Assembly: GCF_001571305.1 (NCBI RefSeq)
Contig: NZ_BCTN01000013.1
Span: forward strand, 1 to 64,000
Source: Erwinia persicina NBRC 102418
GTDB lineage: Bacteria > Pseudomonadota > Gammaproteobacteria > Enterobacterales > Enterobacteriaceae
Reading direction: 5' to 3'
DNA: 64,000 bases
A program made the translations under genes and the position numbers. The notes beneath the pieces are model-generated. The model was not told the DNA's origin, made no database searches, and saw nothing but the letters and a program-made list of their open reading frames with translations. This document shows positions 17,782 through 27,239 of this stretch, in pieces. The stretch's first letter is position 1; every line of letters starts with the position of its first letter.

Positions 17782-18297
17782 ATGGGCAAAGGTACAACGG
17801 ATTTTCTCCCTCTTAACGTTGCGGTGTTAACTGTCTCCGATCGCCATACCGCTGAAACTGACAGCTCCGGTGACTACCTGCGCGAAGCGCTGACGGAAGC
17901 GGGGCACCACGCGGTGGATCGGGCCATTGTCGCTGATAACCGTTACCGCATCCGTGCCGTGGTGTCCCGCTGGATAGCCAGTAGTGACGTTCAGGTGGTG
18001 CTGATTAATGGCGGCACCGGGTTTAACGAAAAAAACTGTACGCCGGAAGCGCTGCTGCCGCTGTTCGACCGAGAAATAGAGGGGTTTGGCGAGCTGTTCC
18101 GCATGATCTCCTACGAAGATATCGGCACGTCAACCCTGCAGTCCCGTGCAGTGGCGGGCCTGGCAAATGAAACGCTGATTTTTGCCATGCCAGGCTCCAC
18201 CGGGGGCTGCCAGCTGGCCTGGGAGCGCATCATCCAGGACCAGTTGGATGCCCGTACCCGCCCCTGTCATTTTGTCTCGCACGTGAAGAAATTATAA
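17782..18297 (+). CDS. moaB: molybdenum cofactor biosynthesis protein B
   Basis: The 171 residues match E. coli MoaB, a homologue of the molybdopterin adenylyltransferase MogA whose own role is debated. The MPT-binding motifs LTVSDRH, INGGTGFNEKNCTPEAL and FAMPGSTGGCQLAWE are present. It starts 14 bp after moaA with AAGGAG, and its stop abuts the moaC start. Confidence 0.95.
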   Translation: MGKGTTDFLPLNVAVLTVSDRHTAETDSSGDYLREALTEAGHHAVDRAIVADNRYRIRAVVSRWIASSDVQVVLINGGTGFNEKNCTPEALLPLFDREIEGFGELFRMISYEDIGTSTLQSRAVAGLANETLIFAMPGSTGGCQLAWERIIQDQLDARTRPCHFVSHVKKL

Positions 18298-18783
18298 ATG
18301 TCTAAATTAACGCATATTAATGCTGCCGGAGAGGCGCATATGGTGGATGTTTCCGCCAAACAGGATACCGTGCGCGAAGCACGGGCAGAGGCTTTTGTGG
18401 TGATGCACCCTGACACGCTGCAGATGATCATCGACGGCAGCCATCACAAAGGGGATGTGTTTGCCACTGCCCGGATCGCCGGTATCCAGGCCGCTAAACG
18501 TACCTGGGAGCTGATCCCGCTGTGCCATCCATTGATGCTGAGTAAGGTGGAAGTGTCCCTGAGCGCCGAGCCGGAACACCAGCGTGTACGGATCGTCTCA
18601 CTCTGTCGTCTGACCGGGAAAACGGGCGTGGAGATGGAAGCGCTGACGGCTGCCTCGGTGGCGGCGCTGACCATCTACGATATGTGCAAAGCCGTGCAGA
18701 AAGATATCACCATCGAACAGTGCCGCCTGCTGAGTAAAAGTGGTGGAAAATCCGGCGATTTCGAGGCGGTGCACCATGATTAA
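18298..18783 (+). CDS. moaC: cyclic pyranopterin monophosphate synthase
   Basis: MoaC converts the MoaA product to cyclic pyranopterin monophosphate. The 161 residues carry the conserved [18 protein letters not shown], the [14 protein letters not shown] histidine motif, [12 protein letters not shown], and the [11 protein letters not shown]-terminus with the active-site lysines. The ATG follows the moaB stop directly, and its end overlaps moaD by 8 bases. Confidence 0.97.
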   Translation: MSKLTHINAAGEAHMVDVSAKQDTVREARAEAFVVMHPDTLQMIIDGSHHKGDVFATARIAGIQAAKRTWELIPLCHPLMLSKVEVSLSAEPEHQRVRIVSLCRLTGKTGVEMEALTAASVAALTIYDMCKAVQKDITIEQCRLLSKSGGKSGDFEAVHHD

Positions 18784-19021
18784 TGTGCTGTTTTTTGCCC
18801 AGGTGCGTGAGCTGGTTGGCACCGATCATCTGACAATACCTGCGAACTATCCAGATGTGGAAGCGCTGCGCAACCACCTGGCGCAGCAGGGGGAGCGCTG
18901 GGCGCTGGCGCTGGAGTCGGGTAAGCTGCTCGCCGCAGTTAATCAGACGCTGGTATGCCTGCAGCATCCGCTTCAGGCCGGGGATGAAGTCGCCTTCTTC
19001 CCGCCGGTCACGGGAGGCTGA
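18776..19021 (+). CDS. moaD: molybdopterin synthase sulfur carrier subunit
   Basis: MoaD is the ubiquitin-like small subunit of molybdopterin synthase; its C-terminal thiocarboxylate donates sulfur. The 81 residues end in the diagnostic FFPPVTGG. The start is ATG 18776 ([13 protein letters not shown]), inside the moaC 3' end. It is followed one base later by moaE. Confidence 0.95.
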   Translation: MINVLFFAQVRELVGTDHLTIPANYPDVEALRNHLAQQGERWALALESGKLLAAVNQTLVCLQHPLQAGDEVAFFPPVTGG

Positions 19022-19022
19022 T

Positions 19023-19481
19023 ATGGACGAGCAGACCCGTATTCGCGTGGGCTGTGCCCCCTTCAGCATGAGCGACGAGTATCAGTGGCTGGCCGCCTCT
19101 GACCTTGACGGTGCGGTGGTGACCTTTACCGGTAAGGTGCGCAATCATAATCTGGGCGATAACGTCCGTGCGCTGAGGCTGGAGCACTATCCGGGCATGA
19201 CCGAAAAAGCGCTGGCGGAGATTGTTGATGAAGCGCGTCAGCGCTGGCCGGTGCAGCGCATGACGGTGGTTCACCGCATTGGCGAGCTTTTTCCCGGGGA
19301 TGAAATTGTCCTGGTCGGGGTCAGCGGCGCACATCGCGGCGCTGCATTCAGTGCGGCGGAATTTATTATGGATCAGTTAAAGACGCGCGCGCCGTTCTGG
19401 AAACAGGAAGCGACGCCCGAAGGCGACCGCTGGGTTGACTCGCGCGACAGCGATCGCCAGGCTGCGGATCGCTGGAAATAA
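19023..19481 (+). CDS. moaE: molybdopterin synthase catalytic subunit
   Basis: MoaE is the large subunit that turns cyclic pyranopterin monophosphate into molybdopterin using MoaD sulfur. The start is ATG 19023, right after the moaD stop. The 152 residues show FTGKVRNHN, LEHYPGMTEKAL, HRIGELFPGDEIVLVGVSG, and the catalytic lysine region DQLKTRAPFWKQE. It is the last gene of moaABCDE. Confidence 0.96.
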   Translation: MDEQTRIRVGCAPFSMSDEYQWLAASDLDGAVVTFTGKVRNHNLGDNVRALRLEHYPGMTEKALAEIVDEARQRWPVQRMTVVHRIGELFPGDEIVLVGVSGAHRGAAFSAAEFIMDQLKTRAPFWKQEATPEGDRWVDSRDSDRQAADRWK

Positions 19482-19516
19482 CGCCCCTTTCAATTTTCGC
19501 AGGCTTAAGGAGCGAC

Positions 19517-20605
19517 ATGCGCTTTTTCTTCAGACCGGCTCTTCTGCCGCTGGCGCTGCTGGCGCTGGCGGGCTGCAGCAATAAGACCTCAGAGACGGCC
19601 GCCACCGCACGACCGGCCGATGTTAAAGCCCGGATATCCCGCCTGCTGCCCTCCGGCGTCAACGATCGTGAAGGCTGGGCGCGTGATATCTACGTCGCCT
19701 TTAACAGCCAGGCTATTTCCCCTGATGCCAGCAATCTGTGTGCGGTGATTGCGGTGACCGCACAGGAGTCCAACTTCAGCGCAGACGCCACGGTGCCGGG
19801 CCTGCCCAGGATAGCCTGGGCCGAAATTGACCGCCGCGCCGCGCAGCTGCATATCCCGTCGTTCCTGGTGCGCACCGCGCTGATGATCAACTCGCCGAAT
19901 GGTAAGAGCTATGCGTACCGGCTGGATCACGTCAAAAGTGAGAAAGAGCTGAGCGCAGTATTTGATGACTTCATTGATATGGTGCCGATGGGTCAGAAGC
20001 TGTTTGGCAATCTGAATCCGATCCATACTGGCGGGCCGATGCAGGTCAGCATCGCGTTTGCCGAGGCTAATGCCAAAGGCTACCCGTACCAGGTTGAAGG
20101 ATCCCTGCGGCGTGAAGTGTTTTCCCGCCGGGGTGGCCTGTGGTTTGGCACCCGACATCTGCTCGGCTATCCGACGAACTATCCCTCGCCGTTGTATCGT
20201 TTTGCTGACTTCAATGCCGGCTGGTATGCCAGCCGCAATGCAGCATTTCAGGCGGCCGTTTCGCGCCTGAGCGGCATTAAGCTGGCGCTGGACGGTGACC
20301 TGATTAACTACGGATCGGACAGCGCAGGTTCGACTGAAAAGGCCGTGCGCACGATCAGGCAGCTGGATTACAGCGACCGGGCGATCCGCCGCGCATTGGA
20401 GAAAGGGGAGAGTATCGACTTCGAGAAAACCGATCTGTGGCAGTCTGTTTTTGCCCTGGCCGATGAAGATGCCGGGAAAAAGCTGCCGCGAGCAGTGCTA
20501 CCGGGGATCAAGCTGGAAAGTCCGAAGATTACGCGCAACCTGACCACCGCATGGTTTGCCCAACGCGTGAACAGCCGCTATCAGAGTTGTCTGCAGCGTA
20601 ATTAA
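19517..20605 (+). CDS. yaiW: DUF1615 lipoprotein, YaiW homologue
   Basis: The 362 residues begin with a lipoprotein signal, LPLALLALAGCSN, placing the acylated Cys near residue 19, and then match E. coli YaiW (364 aa), with shared blocks NFSADATVPGLPRIAW, AEIDRRAAQLHIPSFLV, NPIHTGGPMQVSIAFAEA and RYRFADFNAGWYASRNA-like segments. YaiW is an outer-membrane lipoprotein linked to SbmA-dependent peptide uptake in E. coli. No sbmA is seen here; the gene follows moaE by 35 bp, with AAGGAG before its ATG. Position differs from E. coli, so it may read from the moa operon. Confidence 0.88.
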   Translation: MRFFFRPALLPLALLALAGCSNKTSETAATARPADVKARISRLLPSGVNDREGWARDIYVAFNSQAISPDASNLCAVIAVTAQESNFSADATVPGLPRIAWAEIDRRAAQLHIPSFLVRTALMINSPNGKSYAYRLDHVKSEKELSAVFDDFIDMVPMGQKLFGNLNPIHTGGPMQVSIAFAEANAKGYPYQVEGSLRREVFSRRGGLWFGTRHLLGYPTNYPSPLYRFADFNAGWYASRNAAFQAAVSRLSGIKLALDGDLINYGSDSAGSTEKAVRTIRQLDYSDRAIRRALEKGESIDFEKTDLWQSVFALADEDAGKKLPRAVLPGIKLESPKITRNLTTAWFAQRVNSRYQSCLQRN

Positions 20606-20696
20606 TCACGCTGACCAGAATATGCCCGGCCCCAGCAGTCAGGCTGGGATGCTGGGGCTGACCTTATGTCGGGTCAGCCCTGATCATGCAGAAGCT

Positions 20697-22643
20697 CTAT
20701 ACCGTTTGCAGTTTGAAAATCTGTACTGTCTGCGCCAGCGTCTTCGCCTGATCTTCCAGCGATGCAGCAGCAGCAGACATCTGCTGCACCAGCGCGGAGT
20801 TCTGCTGGGTGGCACCATCCATCTGGTTCACCGCCACGGTGACCTGGCCAATACCCTGTGACTGCTCATCGGAAGCATGAACAATCTCACCGATAATGGT
20901 TTTCACTGAATTCACCGCCTGCGTCATCTCCTGCATGGTCTTACCGGCACTCTGCACCAGCGTGACGCCGTGATCGACACGCTGGGTGGATTCACTGATC
21001 AACGCTGAAATATCTTTTACCGCACTGGCGCTGCGCTGGGCCAGATTGCGGACTTCTGCCGCAACCACGGCAAACCCACGGCCCTGTTCCCCGGCACGGG
21101 CAGCTTCTACGGCGGCGTTCAGCGCCAGAATATTGGTCTGAAATGCAATGCTGTTAATGATGCTGGTGATAGCGCCGATCTTCTGCGAACTTTCATCGAT
21201 CTGCTGCATGATCTGCACCACTTGTGACACCAGCTGTTCACCGCGCTGGGCAATGTCGGTGGCATTTTCGGTCAGCGCGGTGGCCTGATGGGCGTTATCG
21301 GCATTGTGTTTAACCGTGGCCGTCAGCTGTTCCATACTGGCTGCGGTCTCTTCCAGCGCGGCCGCCTGCTGTTCAGTGCGGGAGGCCAGATCAAGGTTGC
21401 CGCTGGCAATCTCTTCTGCACCCTGACGAACCGAGTCGCTGGCCGAGATAATTTCACCGACCATATTGCGCAGCTGATGCTGCATGGTGTGCATGGCAAA
21501 GAAAATACTCTGCTGATCATTGTGCTTCACCGGAATACTGGCGCTCAGGTCACCTTCGGCCACGGCCAGCGCGATATCGGCAGCCTGGCGCGGTTCGCCG
21601 CCAATCGGCTTGGCCACTTTACGGCTGAAGATCAGGCCCAGTACACCGCAGACGACGATAATACTGACCACCATCATGATCAGCGCATACATCAGCTGGC
21701 GGTTAGCGGCGGCCATCACCAGATCCACCGGGGCAACGATACTGAGATACCAGGAGGTCTGGCTGTTGCCGATGGTGATCGGACGCCAGGTCTGCAGTAC
21801 CTCTTCTCCCAGTACCGGATCGAAGCGCTGGATCATTTTGCTGCTGAATCCGTCGGTCTCGCCTTTGTACTGCTTACCGGCATCCTCTTTCACCGGGCTG
21901 GAGACGACTTTCCCGCCGGTGGAAATCAGCATTGCGTAGCCGCTGCCTTCCCAGGGTTTGATTTTACTGACGCGCTGTTGCAGCGAGGCCAGTGAGATAT
22001 CGGAGGTGGTCACTGCTTTAAGCTTTCCGTCATCAATAATCACCGCAGAGACGGAGGTCAGCAGGGTAGGAACACCGTTATAGGCATAGCTGTAGGGTTC
22101 GGCCAGCGTGTCACGTTCAAGTTTGCGCGGCACCAGGTAGTAATCCCCCTGGCCCGGCGTCAGGAAAGAACCCATTAAGTGGGCTTTGTAATTACCGGCC
22201 TGATCACGGTCAACGAAACGGGCAAAGCGTCCTGCAGGCGGTGAACCCGGCTGGCTGGCGAACTCGGCATCACGGCCGTCAAAGGCATCCGGTTCAAAGA
22301 CCACGGACATAGACAGGTAGTCAGGGTTCAGTTTCAGGGAGTAGATCATCTGCTGCTCTGCGGCGGCACGGTCAGTGATGCCGGAAGCGCGAAGGGCCAC
22401 CAGGCTTTGTCCCATCGAGGTGGCAACGGTGCGCGCATAGTCCAGCTCATTCTGCACAGCCAGCGCCTGGCTCTGGGCAATCTGCCCGAGATAATCTTCC
22501 GCCAGCTTCCTCTGCTGCTGGCTCGACTGCCAGCTGAGCAGGCCGATGGTTATACTGAAACCGAGGGTGATCGTCAGCACCCCGGTCAGCAGCATCAGCG
22601 TACGGGTACTCATTTTCTTTTTTGGAACCGACTGACTTTGCAT
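20697..22643 (-). CDS. methyl-accepting chemotaxis protein
   Basis: I start at ATG 22643, with GGGGGAA ahead; an upstream extension lacks a ribosome site. The 648 residues comprise an N-terminal helix (about 15-37), a large periplasmic sensor that looks like dCache type, a second helix [20 protein letters not shown] around 325-345, a HAMP region, and the methyl-accepting domain with the hairpin tip [20 protein letters not shown]. The C-terminus IFKLQTV lacks the NWETF-type pentapeptide that tethers CheR/CheB in Tsr and Tar. The ligand is unknown. It is isolated from other chemotaxis genes. Confidence 0.93.
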   Translation of the reverse strand: MQSQSVPKKKMSTRTLMLLTGVLTITLGFSITIGLLSWQSSQQQRKLAEDYLGQIAQSQALAVQNELDYARTVATSMGQSLVALRASGITDRAAAEQQMIYSLKLNPDYLSMSVVFEPDAFDGRDAEFASQPGSPPAGRFARFVDRDQAGNYKAHLMGSFLTPGQGDYYLVPRKLERDTLAEPYSYAYNGVPTLLTSVSAVIIDDGKLKAVTTSDISLASLQQRVSKIKPWEGSGYAMLISTGGKVVSSPVKEDAGKQYKGETDGFSSKMIQRFDPVLGEEVLQTWRPITIGNSQTSWYLSIVAPVDLVMAAANRQLMYALIMMVVSIIVVCGVLGLIFSRKVAKPIGGEPRQAADIALAVAEGDLSASIPVKHNDQQSIFFAMHTMQHQLRNMVGEIISASDSVRQGAEEIASGNLDLASRTEQQAAALEETAASMEQLTATVKHNADNAHQATALTENATDIAQRGEQLVSQVVQIMQQIDESSQKIGAITSIINSIAFQTNILALNAAVEAARAGEQGRGFAVVAAEVRNLAQRSASAVKDISALISESTQRVDHGVTLVQSAGKTMQEMTQAVNSVKTIIGEIVHASDEQSQGIGQVTVAVNQMDGATQQNSALVQQMSAAAASLEDQAKTLAQTVQIFKLQTV

Positions 22644-22891
22644 CTGACTTCCCCCGATAGAACAATAATGTGATCGCTTTGTGACTTCCTGTAACAAAAT
22701 CTTCCCTGTGAGCGATCTATCGGCAACAAATGCACAATCTTTATCCACCGTGGATTTATTTCTTCGCATCTTCAATGGGCAGGCAACATGTGAAAAAAGA
22801 GGGCTGCATTAGGCTGGCGCTGGCAGGGGACTCTGTGCCAGACTTGCAAAGATATCACCGTTTTTTTCATTCACCTTTTAAGGGGAGCATC

Positions 22892-23602
22892 ATGGACCGA
22901 TATCCACGTCCAAGTGATTCAATCGTGCAGCGTGCCAGCACCGGCCTGTCTGTTTATATGGCGCAGGTTTACGGCTGGATGACCTGTGGTCTGCTGCTGA
23001 CGGCCTTTGTTTCCTGGTTTGCGGCCAATACGCCGCAGGTGATGGAACTGGTCTTTGCCAATCGCATCACCTTCTTTGGTCTGATCATTGTGCAACTGGG
23101 GCTGGTTTTCGTCCTGTCGGGGATGGTGCATAAGCTCAGCGGGGCCGTGGCCACCGGGTTGTTTATGCTCTACTCGGCGCTGACCGGGTTGACGATGGCC
23201 AGTATTTTCCTGGTTTACACCTATTCATCCATTGCCAGCACCTTCCTGGTGACCGGCGGCATGTTCGGGGCGATGAGCCTGTGGGGTTACACCACCAAAC
23301 GTGACCTGAGCGGCATGGGCAGCATGCTGTTTATGGCGCTGATTGGGATTGTGTTGGCTTCGCTGGTTAATATCTGGCTGAAAAGTACCGCGCTGATGTG
23401 GGCAGTGACCTATATCGGGGTGGTGGTGTTTGTAGGTCTGACGGCTTATGACACCCAGAAGCTGAAAAACATTGGTGAGGGGATTGACGTTGAGGACAAA
23501 GAAAATCTGCGTCGCTTCTCGATTATGGGGGCGCTGACGCTGTACCTTGACTTCATTAACCTGTTCCTGATGCTGCTGCGTATTTTCGGTAACCGTCGTT
23601 AA
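22892..23602 (+). CDS. ybhL: YbhL, Bax1-I (BI-1) family inner-membrane protein
   Basis: The start is ATG 22892, with AAGGGGAG upstream (236 residues, E. coli 234). Seven hydrophobic segments and the family signature TAYDTQKLKNIGEG near the C-terminus identify the BI-1/TMBIM family. Homologues act as calcium leak channels or membrane-stress factors; the enterobacterial function is not established. Its position between the moa region and ybhN matches E. coli. Confidence 0.92.
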   Translation: MDRYPRPSDSIVQRASTGLSVYMAQVYGWMTCGLLLTAFVSWFAANTPQVMELVFANRITFFGLIIVQLGLVFVLSGMVHKLSGAVATGLFMLYSALTGLTMASIFLVYTYSSIASTFLVTGGMFGAMSLWGYTTKRDLSGMGSMLFMALIGIVLASLVNIWLKSTALMWAVTYIGVVVFVGLTAYDTQKLKNIGEGIDVEDKENLRRFSIMGALTLYLDFINLFLMLLRIFGNRR

Positions 23603-23607
23603 CGAAG

Positions 23608-23632
23608 CAGGGGGCCGGAACACGGCCCCCTG
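23608..23632 (+). terminator. hairpin after ybhL
   Basis: CAGGGGGCCG (23608-23617) pairs with CGGCCCCCTG (23623-23632) across GAACA, directly after the ybhL stop. Confidence 0.7.
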
Positions 23633-23645
23633 TATTCGTGCGGCC

Positions 23646-23680
23646 AGGGGCGACCTTCATTTCCGGGTCGCCCCTTTTTT
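23646..23680. terminator. GGGCGACC-family terminator between ybhL and ybhN
   Basis: AGGGGCGACC (23646-23655) pairs with GGTCGCCCCT (23666-23675), followed by six T on the plus strand. The T tract runs into the ybhN stop codon, so the hairpin serves convergent genes. Confidence 0.85.
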
Positions 23681-24629
23681 ATGCCAGATTTTTTGCCCGT
23701 AGTGACTTCGCCCGGCTTTCCAGCCACAGGTACAGCACCAGTGCCAGCAGGAGAGGGGCAATAAAATAGAGCACGCGATAGGCCAGTAGTGCCGCAATGA
23801 TCGCCCCGTGCGAAATGGGCTCCCCCTGTAACAGGGCAAGGAACACCGCTTCCAGCACGCCAATCCCGGCAGGGATATGAATAATCACGCCTGCGATACT
23901 GCTGATCAGCAGCACCCCCAGCACCTGAGGGAAGTCGACTTTCTGCATCAGCAGCAGCCAGATGATGGCCCCCATCACCAGCCAGTTAGCGCTGGATACG
24001 GCAAACTGAATCAGCGCCATACGCAGCGACGGCAGCGCAAGTTTCTGCCCTTTGATGGTCCAGTGACGGCGTCGGGAAAACGCACACAGCGCCAGATAAA
24101 CCACAACAAAGGCCAGCAGGGCGATGCCCGTAATACGTAAGGTGCCTGCGCCAATAAACCAGCCACCGGGCACGCTGACCATCCCTGCGCTGAAGACCAC
24201 GCCGGCGACCAGCACATACCCCAGCCAGTTAGTGGCAATACTCAGTGAAAAGATGCGGGTGATCGTGCTGCCCTCCAGCCCCAGCCGGGAGTAAAGGCGA
24301 TAGCGCATCGCCACGCCGCCCACCCAGGTACTGAGCGTCAGATTGAAGGCGTAGCAGATGAAGGACACCAGCATCACCTGGCGTTTTTCCAGTTTGTGCC
24401 CGCAGTAGGCGCGGCCAATCAGGTCATACAGGCCATAGGTCAGGTAGCTGACCACCACCAGCGCCACCGATCCAAAAATAGCCACGCGGTTGTAATTGAT
24501 CACCACGTCCCATACGTCGCCCCAGTTCACCTGGCGCGCATAGACCACCAGCAGCACAATGACGGCGAGGAAGAACAATCCGGTCAGGACTTTGCGAGTG
24601 CGTTTCCACAGTAAAGAAGAGTTGGCCAT
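23679..24629 (-). CDS. ybhN: YbhN, UPF0104/LPG-synthase-type membrane protein
   Basis: The 316 residues show about eight hydrophobic segments and the UPF0104 pattern, related to the flippase-like transmembrane half of lysylphosphatidylglycerol synthases (TLSTWVGGVAMRYRLYSRLGL, IHIPAGIGVLEAVFLALL). It has no catalytic aminoacyl-transfer domain. Its ATG overlaps the clsB stop by one base, coupling it to the cardiolipin synthase gene. A role in moving or handling phospholipid is inferred. Confidence 0.9.
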   Translation of the reverse strand: MANSSLLWKRTRKVLTGLFFLAVIVLLVVYARQVNWGDVWDVVINYNRVAIFGSVALVVVSYLTYGLYDLIGRAYCGHKLEKRQVMLVSFICYAFNLTLSTWVGGVAMRYRLYSRLGLEGSTITRIFSLSIATNWLGYVLVAGVVFSAGMVSVPGGWFIGAGTLRITGIALLAFVVVYLALCAFSRRRHWTIKGQKLALPSLRMALIQFAVSSANWLVMGAIIWLLLMQKVDFPQVLGVLLISSIAGVIIHIPAGIGVLEAVFLALLQGEPISHGAIIAALLAYRVLYFIAPLLLALVLYLWLESRAKSLRAKNLA

Positions 24630-25873
24630 CAGGATTTTGCCTCGCCGTTTTCGGTTTCAATACGATCCTGGGTTTCCATCTCCGGCTGAACCGGGGTCGG
24701 CACCTGGGTAAGCCTCGGCGTGTGCGCAGGCAGCCACCCGGCGATGGCCGGGAAGTGGCGCAGGAAATGGAACACCACAATATTTTTGCTTAACTGCCAC
24801 CAGTTCCGCTTCGGAAGCTGGCTTTCCAGGACTCGCTGGCAGTCTGCAGACAGCAGGCCTTCCAGGTTGTCGCGTATCTGCTGATTGAAATCACGATCGT
24901 GGATGATCAGATTGGCCTCCAGATTCAGCGACAGGCTCAGGGGGTCAAGATTACTGGAGCCGACAGTCGACCACTGCGCATCCTGTACCGCAATTTTGGC
25001 ATGCAGGGGACGGCGGCAGTATTCATAAACCTCCACCCCGCCTTCGACCAGGTAGTTGTACAACAGCTCCGCCCCCACTTTGACAATCGGCATGTCCGGC
25101 TTACCCTGCACGATAAGCCGCACGCGTACGCCACGGCGAGCGGCCTGACGCATCTCGCGCAGCAGGCGGTAGCCGGGGAAGAAGTAGGCGTTGGCGATGA
25201 TCACGTCCCGCTTCGCCGTTTTCAGCATTTCGATGTAGTGCTGTTCGATATCGTCACGGTGTTGATCGTTATCGCGCCAGACCAGCAGCGCCTGCGCATC
25301 GCCCGGCTTGTTATTTCGCGCCGGACGGTGTGAACGGTGATCCCACCAGTGCCGCAGTTTTTGCTCACTGCCCATCTGCTGCTGCACGTACTGGGCGAGG
25401 TCATCGACGATGGGGCCCTTCACTTCCACCGCATAGTCCTGCTTGGCCTCCGGGCCATAGCTGGCATTGTGCTCGGCGGAGTAGTTAATCCCGCCGACAA
25501 AGGCTATCACGCCGTCGATGACCACAATTTTGCGATGCAGACGACGAAAGAGGTTGGTGCGCATCCCCATCAGCGGGGGGCGCGGGTCGTAATAGATAAA
25601 CCGTACGCCCCGCGTCGTCAGACTGTGAACAAAGTCGTCCGGCAGGTCTGGTGAACCGTAGCCGTCCACCATCATTTCAATTTTTACCCCGCGCTCTGCG
25701 GCAGCCAGCAGCTCTGCATGAAGCGCCTGGCCGACGTCATCATTAAACAGGATAAACGTTTCCAGCAGCAGACTGTGCTCTGCACGACGGATTGCGCCGA
25801 ACACCCGGGGGAAGAACTCTTCGCCATTTTCCAGCAGTTTGATGTGGTTGCCTTCACGCCATTCCATATTCAT
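24629..25873 (-). CDS. clsB: cardiolipin synthase B
   Basis: ClsB (YbhO) is a phospholipase-D-type enzyme that makes cardiolipin from phosphatidylglycerol. The 414 residues carry two HKD motifs: [17 protein letters not shown] in the first half and [21 protein letters not shown] in the second. There are no long N-terminal membrane helices, unlike ClsA. The C-terminal 30 residues are a Gln/Glu/Thr-rich tail. It overlaps ybhP by 4 bases and ybhN by 1, forming ybhP-clsB-ybhN. Confidence 0.94.
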   Translation of the reverse strand: MNMEWREGNHIKLLENGEEFFPRVFGAIRRAEHSLLLETFILFNDDVGQALHAELLAAAERGVKIEMMVDGYGSPDLPDDFVHSLTTRGVRFIYYDPRPPLMGMRTNLFRRLHRKIVVIDGVIAFVGGINYSAEHNASYGPEAKQDYAVEVKGPIVDDLAQYVQQQMGSEQKLRHWWDHRSHRPARNNKPGDAQALLVWRDNDQHRDDIEQHYIEMLKTAKRDVIIANAYFFPGYRLLREMRQAARRGVRVRLIVQGKPDMPIVKVGAELLYNYLVEGGVEVYEYCRRPLHAKIAVQDAQWSTVGSSNLDPLSLSLNLEANLIIHDRDFNQQIRDNLEGLLSADCQRVLESQLPKRNWWQLSKNIVVFHFLRHFPAIAGWLPAHTPRLTQVPTPVQPEMETQDRIETENGEAKS

Positions 25874-26631
25874 AAGTGGATCTCCACGGCAAGCGGCGCA
25901 TGGTCGGACAGGTGCGACCAGGGCCGTAACGGAATGGTTTGCGGGTGACTGATCCCCGCGTTACGGACATAAATGCGGTCAAGACGCAGCAGCGGAAAGC
26001 GGGCAGGGAAGGTGCGCGCCGGGCGGCCATTTTTACGGCTGAACACCTCTTCCATTCCGGCTTCGCGCTTGAGGATCGCATTAGCCTTTTGTCGCCAGTC
26101 ATTAAAATCACCTGCAATCACCACGGGGGCATCTTTCGGCAGCGCGTTAACCAGCTGGCACATTTTTTTCAGCTGCTGCTGGCGATGGGCTTCGCGCAGG
26201 CCAAGATGCACGCAGAAAATATGCAGTATGACTGCAGAGTCTGGCACCTGTATCTGGCAGTGTAAAATCCCGCGTTTTTCCGTACCCTCAACCGAGATAT
26301 CCCGGTTGTGATAATCGACGATCGGCAGGCGTGACAGCACAGCATTCCCGTGATGTCCCTCCGGATAGACTGCGTTACGTCCATAGGCAAAATCTTCCCA
26401 CATGGTATCTGCCAGAAATTCGTAATGGGGGGTTTCAGGCCAGTTTTCCACCTTCAGTTCGTGCAGAGCATGACTACCCATCACCTCCTGCAACAGCACA
26501 ATATCCGCACCGGTGGCCCGCACCGCATCGCGCAGTTCAGGCAGAATAAAGCGGCGGTTGAAGGCGTTGAAACCCATATGTGTGTTTATCGTCAGGACTT
26601 TAAATGAAAATCCTTGCGTTTTTTGTGACAT
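25870..26631 (-). CDS. ybhP: YbhP, endonuclease/exonuclease/phosphatase family protein
   Basis: The 253 residues have the EEP fold motifs: INTHMGFN near residue 15, [29 protein letters not shown] near 170, and [10 protein letters not shown] at the C-terminus. The substrate is unknown; being first in the ybhP-clsB-ybhN operon suggests a lipid or phosphodiester head-group substrate, which is inference. Confidence 0.9.
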   Translation of the reverse strand: MSQKTQGFSFKVLTINTHMGFNAFNRRFILPELRDAVRATGADIVLLQEVMGSHALHELKVENWPETPHYEFLADTMWEDFAYGRNAVYPEGHHGNAVLSRLPIVDYHNRDISVEGTEKRGILHCQIQVPDSAVILHIFCVHLGLREAHRQQQLKKMCQLVNALPKDAPVVIAGDFNDWRQKANAILKREAGMEEVFSRKNGRPARTFPARFPLLRLDRIYVRNAGISHPQTIPLRPWSHLSDHAPLAVEIHL

Positions 26632-26751
26632 ACTAATGACACTACCTTCAGAATTAATGAAGGATAAAGTGTAGTCTTTGTCACAAAAGTGTGGCGAGAT
26701 ATGCGTTAATTTGCAGCATATTCCGAAAACTACGTTAGTCTGAGGAAAGTT

Positions 26752-26802
26752 GTTACTGACACCGGTCAGTAACCCGCTTGGGCATCCTCTGTTGAAGATG
26801 CC
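26752..26802 (+). promoter_or_regulatory. two hairpins in the ybhQ leader
   Basis: GTTACTGAC (26752-26760) pairs with GTCAGTAAC (26765-26773), and GGCATC (26781-26786) pairs with GATGCC (26797-26802). The second ends just before the GGGAG ribosome site (26803-26807) of ybhQ. The first may instead be a DNA operator. Confidence 0.5.
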
Positions 26803-26813
26803 GGGAGAAAAGC

Positions 26814-27203
26814 ATGAAATGGTCTAATCGTATTCAGATTGTCACTGGACAAACCTGCGTACATATCGCACTGCACCTGCTGCTGATCGCCGCGCTGGTG
26901 TGGGGGTGGAAACATCAGGCCCTGCTGCAGGTCAGCATGATTTTACTGGCGATGTATGCCAGCGTATTTGCCGCGATGTTACTGACCCAGCGTATGCCGC
27001 GCCTGCGGCGTATTGGCGATTTCCTGGAAGACGTGACCACCACGTACTATTTTGGTGCCGCGATGCTGGTGCTGCTGGTGTTGTCACGGGTTGTCCATAA
27101 CAACCTGCTGCTGTGTGTGGCGGGTGTCGTGATGCTGGCAGGTCCTGCGCTGGTGTCACTGCTGGTGAAAGAGCGGACGCAGCCAAGCCAGCGTCCACGC
27201 TAA
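26814..27203 (+). CDS. ybhQ: YbhQ inner-membrane protein
   Basis: The 129 residues start [30 protein letters not shown]-like sequence and match E. coli YbhQ, with four hydrophobic segments and short cytoplasmic ends. The function is unknown. GGGAG lies upstream, and the gene is divergent from ybhP as in E. coli. Confidence 0.9.
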   Translation: MKWSNRIQIVTGQTCVHIALHLLLIAALVWGWKHQALLQVSMILLAMYASVFAAMLLTQRMPRLRRIGDFLEDVTTTYYFGAAMLVLLVLSRVVHNNLLLCVAGVVMLAGPALVSLLVKERTQPSQRPR

Positions 27204-27209
27204 ACCTTC

Positions 27210-27239
27210 AACGGGCCACTTCGGTGGCCCGTTCGTTTA
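27210..27239. terminator. terminator between ybhQ and the CynX-like gene
   Basis: AACGGGCCAC (27210-27219) pairs with GTGGCCCGTT (27224-27233) around a TTCG tetraloop. It is followed by a short T-rich stretch and lies between convergent genes. Confidence 0.85.
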
